Source: DATIXD01 sp035518875
GTDB lineage: Bacteria; Pseudomonadota; Gammaproteobacteria; Methylococcales; Methylococcaceae
Direction: 5' to 3'
DNA length: 13,753 bases
Assembly: GCA_035518875.1 (NCBI GenBank)
Contig: DATIXD010000032.1
Span: forward strand, 1-13,753
The position numbers and the translations under genes were made by a program. Below the pieces are notes generated by a model that saw only the letters and a list, made by a program, of their open reading frames with translations, was not told where the DNA came from and ran no database searches. This document shows, one piece after another, positions 6,445 through 11,609 of this stretch (the first letter of the stretch is position 1; each line of letters starts with the position of its first letter).

Positions 6445-7710
6445 ATGGCCATCTTGACCTTGGGATTAAACCACAATAGCGCACCGGTTTCGATCAGGGA
6501 ACGACTCTCCTTCCCAGCGGAACGACTACAATTCGCCCTGCGGAAGTTGGTCGAGCTGCCCGAAATCGACGAGGCGGCCATTCTTTCGACCTGCAACCGC
6601 ACAGAAGTCTACTGCGGCGCGGAAAGCACCAACCAGGACATCCTCATCGACTGGATCGCCCACGAACAACATCTGAAGCGGGAAGACCTCCGGCCCTATC
6701 TCTATACCCACACCGACGCCGAGACCATCCGGCACATGTTTCGCGTCGCTTGCGGATTGGATTCGATGATTCTGGGCGAGCCGCAAATCCTCGGCCAGAT
6801 GAAGTCCGCCTATCAGATCGCGGCAGAGGCCGGCACCCTGGGCAAAACGCTCGGCAAGCTGTTCCAGTGCACGTTCTCCGCCGCCAAGAAGGTGCGCACT
6901 GACACCGCCATCGGTTCGAGCCCGGTTTCCGTCGCCTTCGCTGCCGTGCGTCTGGCTCAGCGCATATTCGACAACCTTCGGGAGCAGACCGCCATCCTCG
7001 TCGGCGCAGGCGAAACCATCGAACTCACCGCACGCCATCTCTGCGAACAAGGTATCGGCGAGCTGATCATCGCCAATCGCACCTACGACCGTGCCCACAC
7101 CCTGGCCGTGCAGTTCAACGGTTTCGCCATTTCCCTCGCCGAATTGCCGAAGCATCTTGCCAAGGCGGACATCGTGGTATCCTCCACCGCCAGCCAGCTG
7201 CCGATTCTCGGCAAAGGTAGCGTCGAGAGCGCCATCAAGTCCCGCAAGCACAAACCCATGTTCATGGTCGATCTAGCCGTTCCCCGCGATATCGAACCCG
7301 AAGTGGAACAGCTTCGCGACGTTTACCTTTACACCGTAGACGACCTGCGCAACACCGTCGAGGAAGGCATGAAATCCCGACAGGAATCGGCCAAGCAGGC
7401 CGAGGAAATCATCGACACCGAGGTCGAGCACTTTCTCGCCTGGCTCAGGGCGCAAGGCGCGACGGCCACGATCCGCGACTTCCGCGCCCACGCCGCGGAA
7501 ATCCGCGAGGAAGCGGTGGCCAAAGCGCTGCGCGCCCTGAGAAATGGGAAGCCTCCTGAAGAGGCCTTGAACCTTCTGGCGGACATCCTAACCAACAAAC
7601 TCATCCACATGCCCAGCGCCCAGATTAGGCAGGCCGGCGTCAACGAGAGGCGCGACCTCATCGCCGCGGCTCGGGAACTTTTTCAACTCAAAGACAGCAC
7701 CGATACGTGA
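6445..7710 (+). CDS. hemA: Glutamyl-tRNA reductase
   Basis: HemA reduces glutamyl-tRNA with NADPH to glutamate-1-semialdehyde, the first committed step of C5-pathway haem and tetrapyrrole synthesis in the cytoplasm. From ATG at 6445 the protein is 421 residues (E. coli 418) and begins MAILTLGLNHNSAPVSIRER, as the family does. The catalytic Cys50 lies in STCNRTEVY. GLDSMILGEPQILGQ follows, then the NADPH-binding domain with LVGAGETIEL and ANRTYDRA, and a C-terminal helical dimer domain. The frame stays open upstream to 6208, but that stretch is not HemA-like. The ribosome site is weak: AGG at 6428-6430 is nearer to an out-of-frame ATG at 6437. The stop overlaps the prfA start. Confidence 0.97.
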   Translation: MAILTLGLNHNSAPVSIRERLSFPAERLQFALRKLVELPEIDEAAILSTCNRTEVYCGAESTNQDILIDWIAHEQHLKREDLRPYLYTHTDAETIRHMFRVACGLDSMILGEPQILGQMKSAYQIAAEAGTLGKTLGKLFQCTFSAAKKVRTDTAIGSSPVSVAFAAVRLAQRIFDNLREQTAILVGAGETIELTARHLCEQGIGELIIANRTYDRAHTLAVQFNGFAISLAELPKHLAKADIVVSSTASQLPILGKGSVESAIKSRKHKPMFMVDLAVPRDIEPEVEQLRDVYLYTVDDLRNTVEEGMKSRQESAKQAEEIIDTEVEHFLAWLRAQGATATIRDFRAHAAEIREEAVAKALRALRNGKPPEEALNLLADILTNKLIHMPSAQIRQAGVNERRDLIAAARELFQLKDSTDT

Positions 7711-8792
7711 AACCCTCCATCCAGCACAAACTCGATCATCTATCCCAGCGCTTCGAGGAAATCACCGCCCTGCTCGCCGAGCCGGAAACCCAGAACGACC
7801 AGAGCCGCTTCCGCGCGTTGAGCCGCGAATACGCCCAGCTCAATCCGCTCATTGCCTGCTATCGGCGCTATCAGGCAACGCTAGGTGAAATCGCCTACGC
7901 CGAAGGACTGCTCCAGGATCAGGATGCCGAAGTGCGCAGCCTCGCCAAGGAAGAACTGTCCGCCGCCTGCGAGAAAAAAGACGCGCTGGAGCTCGAACTG
8001 CAAATCCTGCTGCTGCCCAAGGATCCCAACGACGAGCGCAACATCTTTCTGGAAGTGCGTGCCGGCACCGGCGGGGCGGAAGCGGCCCTGTTCGCCGGCG
8101 ACCTCTGTCGCATGTACATCCGCTATGCCGAACAAAAGGGCTGGAAACCCGAAATCGTCAACGAAAGCGAGGGCGAACTCGGCGGCTATAAGGAAGTGGT
8201 GATGCGCATCGGCGGAGAAGACGTTTATTCGCGACTGAAGTTTGAGTCCGGCGCCCACCGCGTTCAGCGCGTCCCTGCAACCGAAACGCAGGGGCGCATC
8301 CATACCTCGGCCTGTACCGTGGCCATCCTGCCGGAGGTCGACGAAATCGACGACGTGGACATCAACCCGGCGGAGTTGCGCGTCGACACCTATCGCGCTT
8401 CGGGCGCCGGCGGCCAGCACGTCAACCGGACCGATTCGGCCATTCGCATCACCCACCTTCCCACCGGCACCGTAGTGGAATGCCAGGACGAACGCTCGCA
8501 ACACAAGAACCGTGCGCGAGCCATGTCCCTCTTGAAATCGCGCATTCTGTCCGCTCAGCAGGAAAAGCAATCCGCCGAAATCGCCGCTTCTCGCAAGCTG
8601 CAAGTCGGCAGCGGCGACCGCTCCGAGCGCATCCGCACCTACAACTTCCCGCAAGGAAGGCTGACCGATCATCGCATCAACCTGACCCTATACAGACTCG
8701 AGGCGGTCATGGAAGGCGATCTCGACCCGGTGATCGAACCCCTCATCAGTGAGCACCAAGCCGACCTACTAGCGCAATTGGGGGAGGAATGA
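7707..8792 (+). CDS. prfA: Peptide chain release factor 1
   Basis: RF1 reads the stop codons UAA and UAG and triggers release of the finished protein. The 361-residue protein starts MKPSIQHKLDHL. It has the stop-reading tripeptide PAT at 190-192 (in RVPATETQGRIHTS) and the peptidyl-hydrolysis motif GGQ at 235-237 (in SGAGGQHVNRTDSAIR); PAT rather than SPF marks RF1 against RF2. The GTG start at 7707 overlaps the hemA TGA by four bases (GTGA), which implies coupled translation. The next gene encodes the methylase that modifies this GGQ glutamine. Confidence 0.98.
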   Translation: MKPSIQHKLDHLSQRFEEITALLAEPETQNDQSRFRALSREYAQLNPLIACYRRYQATLGEIAYAEGLLQDQDAEVRSLAKEELSAACEKKDALELELQILLLPKDPNDERNIFLEVRAGTGGAEAALFAGDLCRMYIRYAEQKGWKPEIVNESEGELGGYKEVVMRIGGEDVYSRLKFESGAHRVQRVPATETQGRIHTSACTVAILPEVDEIDDVDINPAELRVDTYRASGAGGQHVNRTDSAIRITHLPTGTVVECQDERSQHKNRARAMSLLKSRILSAQQEKQSAEIAASRKLQVGSGDRSERIRTYNFPQGRLTDHRINLTLYRLEAVMEGDLDPVIEPLISEHQADLLAQLGEE

Positions 8793-9685
8793 TTTATTCA
8801 GGCCAAGCCTCGATGCCGTGTTCGAAGCATGCTTCAAAACCCACGAGCACCATCGCCGGCATACTCCGCGAGGCCGCCGAAACGCTCGCGGCCGTTTCGC
8901 ACAGCCCGCGCCTGGACGCGGAAATTCTGCTCGCCCATGTCACCGGTAAGAATCGAGCTCATTTTCGCGCTTGGCCGGAGAAGGACCTGGCGCCGGAAGA
9001 GGAAGCGGCATTTTGGCGATTCGTAGAACAACGCCGCGTGGGCACACCCGTCGCCTACCTGACCGGACGAAGGGAATTCTGGTCGCGCGAATTTCGCATC
9101 ACGCCCGACGTCCTGATTCCCCGCCCCGACACCGAACTGCTCATCGAACTCGCCTTGAATCGAGCGCCGTCCAACCGGAGCGCAGATATCCTGGACTTGG
9201 GTACCGGCAGCGGTGTCATCGCCGTCACTCTAGCTCTGGAGCGGCCCCTGGCCCGAGTGAGCGCCCTGGATCGCAGCCCCGCCGCCCTGGACATCGCGCA
9301 GCGGAACGCGGCCCTACACCATGCACGCAACGTCCGTTTCTTGCAGAGTCACTGGTTTGCCGCCGTGGTGGAAGATGAGTGCTTCGATCTGATCGTCAGC
9401 AACCCGCCGTATATCGCGGAAAACGACCCGCATCTTGCACAGGGCGATGTGCGTTTCGAGCCGGCGCTGGCACTGAGTTCCGGCCTCGATGGCCTGGAGG
9501 ACATCCGCCGCATCGTCCGTGATGCACCCACGCATCTGGCGGCAGGCGGCTGGTTGTTGCTCGAGCACGGCTACGACCAGGCCGAGGCGGTCCGGGCACT
9601 TCTGATGCAAATGGGATTCGAAGCGGTCGCCAGCTATCCGGATCTACAGGGACATGAAAGGGTCAGCGGCGGCCGGCTAAGCTGA
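8789..9685 (+). CDS. prmC: Release factor glutamine N5-methyltransferase
   Basis: PrmC (HemK) uses S-adenosylmethionine to methylate the Gln of the GGQ motif in release factors, raising termination efficiency. An N-terminal helical domain precedes a Rossmann methyltransferase domain with the SAM-binding motif LDLGTGSG at 135-142 and the catalytic NPPY at 205-208. At 298 residues it is somewhat longer than E. coli PrmC (277), the excess being at the N-terminus. ATG at 8789 overlaps the prfA stop (ATGA) and directly follows GGGGGAGGA, which is close for a ribosome site. ATG at 8813 is an alternative start with no obvious site. It ends the operon, and no clear terminator follows. Confidence 0.96.
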   Translation: MIYSGQASMPCSKHASKPTSTIAGILREAAETLAAVSHSPRLDAEILLAHVTGKNRAHFRAWPEKDLAPEEEAAFWRFVEQRRVGTPVAYLTGRREFWSREFRITPDVLIPRPDTELLIELALNRAPSNRSADILDLGTGSGVIAVTLALERPLARVSALDRSPAALDIAQRNAALHHARNVRFLQSHWFAAVVEDECFDLIVSNPPYIAENDPHLAQGDVRFEPALALSSGLDGLEDIRRIVRDAPTHLAAGGWLLLEHGYDQAEAVRALLMQMGFEAVASYPDLQGHERVSGGRLS

Positions 9686-9890
9686 CTCGTGATCGGGGAA
9701 ATCCGGCATTCTATAGCGCGCGTTTCCTCACCCGTGTGATGCCATGCCCCGAGAAGAAATCCAACCGCCTCGCCCCCTGGTCAGGCGACTCCCCCACTAT
9801 GCCAAAATCTCCCCGGATACTGGGATTTGCGGCCTGATCGGAGCGTAGGCCGGGGAGCTTCGTACCTGTTATCAGGTAAGCAATACGGCC
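9686..9890. other. Gap after prmC without a recognised gene
   Basis: These 205 bases hold no convincing ORF or terminator with a T-tract. A minus-strand frame runs across 9711-9989, but it overlaps the better plus-strand ORF and looks like noise. The one ordered element is the palindrome at 9863-9878. Confidence 0.5.
9863..9878. promoter_or_regulatory. 16-bp palindrome, operator-like
   Basis: TACCTG-TTAT-CAGGTA is a perfect 6-bp inverted repeat around four bases, 12 bases before the first ATG of the small ORF at 9891. The size suits a dimeric repressor. The stem is short for an RNA terminator and has no T-run after it. Chance occurrence cannot be excluded. Confidence 0.35.
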
Positions 9891-10166
9891 ATGCGCAGAA
9901 TGTCGCTTGCAAACCTGGACGCCCGGGGCCAAATCGCAGCCATGCACCCGATGCGCGAGTACGGTGAAAGCCTGTTCGCGATTTTCCACTCCGATCCTAC
10001 CAGCCCGGCCGAGCCCAGCCCGCGGGACCTCGCCGAAGCCGCCTACCCCGAAGCCCTGTACCTGATTACTTCACTGAACCTCAGCGGCCTTCTGGTAATG
10101 CGGGGCTTCCGGCTCACTCCCGACAACAGTTTCGCGGAAGTGGAACTGCTGCTCGAATCCGACTGA
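9891..10166 (+). CDS. Small hypothetical protein, 91 residues or fewer
   Basis: I do not recognise this protein. It has a balanced, soluble composition with an acidic middle (SPRDLAEAAYPEA) and a hydrophobic stretch, ALYLITSLNLSGLLVM, at about 55-70 that is too short and broken by polar residues to be a sure membrane span. The C-terminus is acidic (AEVELLLESD). Codons favour G or C at the third position, as in the neighbouring genes, which supports coding. No ribosome site stands before the ATGs at 9891, 9900, 9942 or 9951, so the start is open; the frame is closed upstream by TAG at 9846. It could be a real small gene or the tail of an eroded one. Confidence 0.5.
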   Translation: MRRMSLANLDARGQIAAMHPMREYGESLFAIFHSDPTSPAEPSPRDLAEAAYPEALYLITSLNLSGLLVMRGFRLTPDNSFAEVELLLESD

Positions 10167-10526
10167 CTGCCGCGGGTAGCGCTACGGCGCATAGGGTCGG
10201 CATCTGTGCTGGGCATTAGCTCCCCCTAACTCGCCGCTGGCTTGGCGCTCCCGACCGGAAGCACCGTGACCGCTAGATGCGCCATTACGCGGAACTCATC
10301 CGGTGGCCTGTTTTGCCGCCGCCCGGAGCGTTTTTCGCTCAAGACGATCGTGGCCCGAAGGCTGATCCTAAGCCACTACCGGACAGCTAGCCGCTGATCA
10401 CGCCAACCCAAACTTCACCTTTTCGCACCTTCGCCCGACTTCTGATCGGCGCATCCTGCCGCGGAAAAAATTCCGGTCGCTGCTAAATTTCCATTACCTA
10501 ACGGGCCTGCACACAATTCGACGAAC
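10167..10526. other. 360-base gap before the chemotaxis operon
   Basis: I find no gene here. There is a 5-bp hairpin GAGCG-TTTTT-CGCTC at 10326-10340, and a pair GGTCGG (10195-10200) and CCGACC (10251-10256) that could close a loose stem. Near the downstream end, TGCTAAATT at 10481-10489 could serve as an extended -10 box for the chemotaxis genes, but no -35 box lies 16-18 bases before it. I saw no sigma-54 or sigma-28 site. Confidence 0.5.
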
Positions 10527-11144
10527 ATGAGAAACGACATCAATGGGTCAGGCACTTCGGACGTCGGCGGTTCCACCCAAGCCAAACCCTCCGAAGATTG
10601 CCTGGCTGTTCAAGATGAAACCCAAGCCGTCCTGACGTGCCTGGCGGAAGAGTTCGGTAAACAACTGCACTATGCCCATCGGGAGCTAAACCAAACCCAG
10701 GAGTTGCTCAATGATGCGATCAACACCCTGATCGCCTGCGTCACCAGCATCCACAGAAGCGTTGATGCGATCACCGGTGGCGTTCGGCGTACGGCGGCCG
10801 AGTCGCAAGCGTCGGGTAAGCCAACGTCCCCAGCCGTCAAAAAGGTATTGAATATTTCAGATCAACTGGAAGCCAACATCAATACGGCGATCCGGACCCT
10901 CCAGTTTCAGGATATCACGACCCAATTGATTGACCATGCCATTCATAGAGTTTCGGCGATGAATGACACGCTAGCGGACATCAAATCACTGTCCGCGAAA
11001 GCGCCCGTCGATTCAAACGGCTTTATCGATCAACTCTGCCGCCAAAAAGAGTCCATTCTGCACAAAGTGGCCAATCTGGACGAGCACAAGACCAACCCGG
11101 TTTCGCAAGGGCACATGGGAACCGGTGAAATTGAACTATTCTGA
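10527..11144 (+). CDS. CheZ-like chemotaxis protein (putative CheY-P phosphatase)
   Basis: The 205-residue protein is rich in helix, as expected for CheZ, a long four-helix-bundle dimer that dephosphorylates CheY-P in the cytoplasm (E. coli 214 residues). The motif FQDITTQ at 127-133 keeps the CheZ catalytic pair at the same spacing: Asp129 and Gln133 correspond to Asp143 and Gln147 in E. coli FQDLTGQ. After a flexible stretch it ends in GEIELF, which may act like the CheZ C-terminal CheY-binding peptide. The rest is too divergent for me to align by eye, so the phosphatase role is inferred from motif and context. The start is the only Met before residue 145 and has no clear ribosome site. cheY follows after 55 bases. 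Confidence 0.75.
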   Translation: MRNDINGSGTSDVGGSTQAKPSEDCLAVQDETQAVLTCLAEEFGKQLHYAHRELNQTQELLNDAINTLIACVTSIHRSVDAITGGVRRTAAESQASGKPTSPAVKKVLNISDQLEANINTAIRTLQFQDITTQLIDHAIHRVSAMNDTLADIKSLSAKAPVDSNGFIDQLCRQKESILHKVANLDEHKTNPVSQGHMGTGEIELF

Positions 11145-11199
11145 TTTCTGCTTCCTTTCTGCAATGACCGGGTGCCATCTGTATAGGAGAAATTGATCC

Positions 11200-11565
11200 A
11201 TGGCAAAGACGATACTCGCGGTCGACGATTCAGTCTCGATTCGCAAAATGGTCAACTTCACGCTCAAAAGTGCCGGTTATGAAGTCATCGAGGCGACTGA
11301 CGGTCAGGAAGGGCTGGAAAAAGCCAAATCGTCGATGGTCAATCTCGTCCTGACCGACCAAAACATGCCCAGAATGGATGGGTTGACCCTCATCAAGTCC
11401 CTACGCGGCCTGCCGCAGTACGCGACCGTTCCCATTCTCATGCTGACGACGGAGTCGAGCGACGCCATGAAAGCCCAAGGCAGGGCGGCAGGTGCAACCG
11501 GTTGGATGGTCAAGCCATTCGATCCGCAAAAACTTTTGGAAGTCATAAAAAAAGTAATCGCTTGA
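11200..11565 (+). CDS. cheY: Chemotaxis response regulator CheY
   Basis: This 121-residue single receiver domain has no output domain, as expected for CheY, which carries the phosphoryl signal from CheA to the flagellar motor or another target. The acidic pocket is Asp9 and Asp10 (VDDS), the phosphorylation site is Asp53 (LTDQNMPRMDG), the switch residues Thr83 and Thr84 are in LMLTTES, and Lys105 is in VKPF. Trp102 occupies the place of the switch aromatic Tyr106 of E. coli. AGGAG at 11185-11189 lies ten bases before the ATG. It sits between the CheZ-like gene and cheA (44-base gap). A pilus-type CheY is possible, but the neighbours favour chemotaxis. Confidence 0.95.
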   Translation: MAKTILAVDDSVSIRKMVNFTLKSAGYEVIEATDGQEGLEKAKSSMVNLVLTDQNMPRMDGLTLIKSLRGLPQYATVPILMLTTESSDAMKAQGRAAGATGWMVKPFDPQKLLEVIKKVIA

Positions 11566-11609
11566 ACGCCGGACTAAACCCTTGACCGCTTGCACATGAG
11601 TATTCCCGT

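Noticed and set aside
6526..7251. Minus-strand frame of 241 codons across hemA
   Set aside because: It is antisense to a certain gene, glycine-rich noise with no motif; similar shadows exist opposite prfA at 7881-8672.
9711..9989. Minus-strand frame of 92 codons after prmC
   Set aside because: It overlaps the more coding-like plus-strand ORF, and its composition looks random.
10310..10325. TGGCCTGTTTTGCC-like run as a sigma-54 promoter before the chemotaxis genes
   Set aside because: The GG and GC elements are 8 bases apart instead of 10.
10484..10510. TAAA run as a sigma-28 (flagellar) promoter
   Set aside because: The bases 15 further on do not resemble GCCGATAA.
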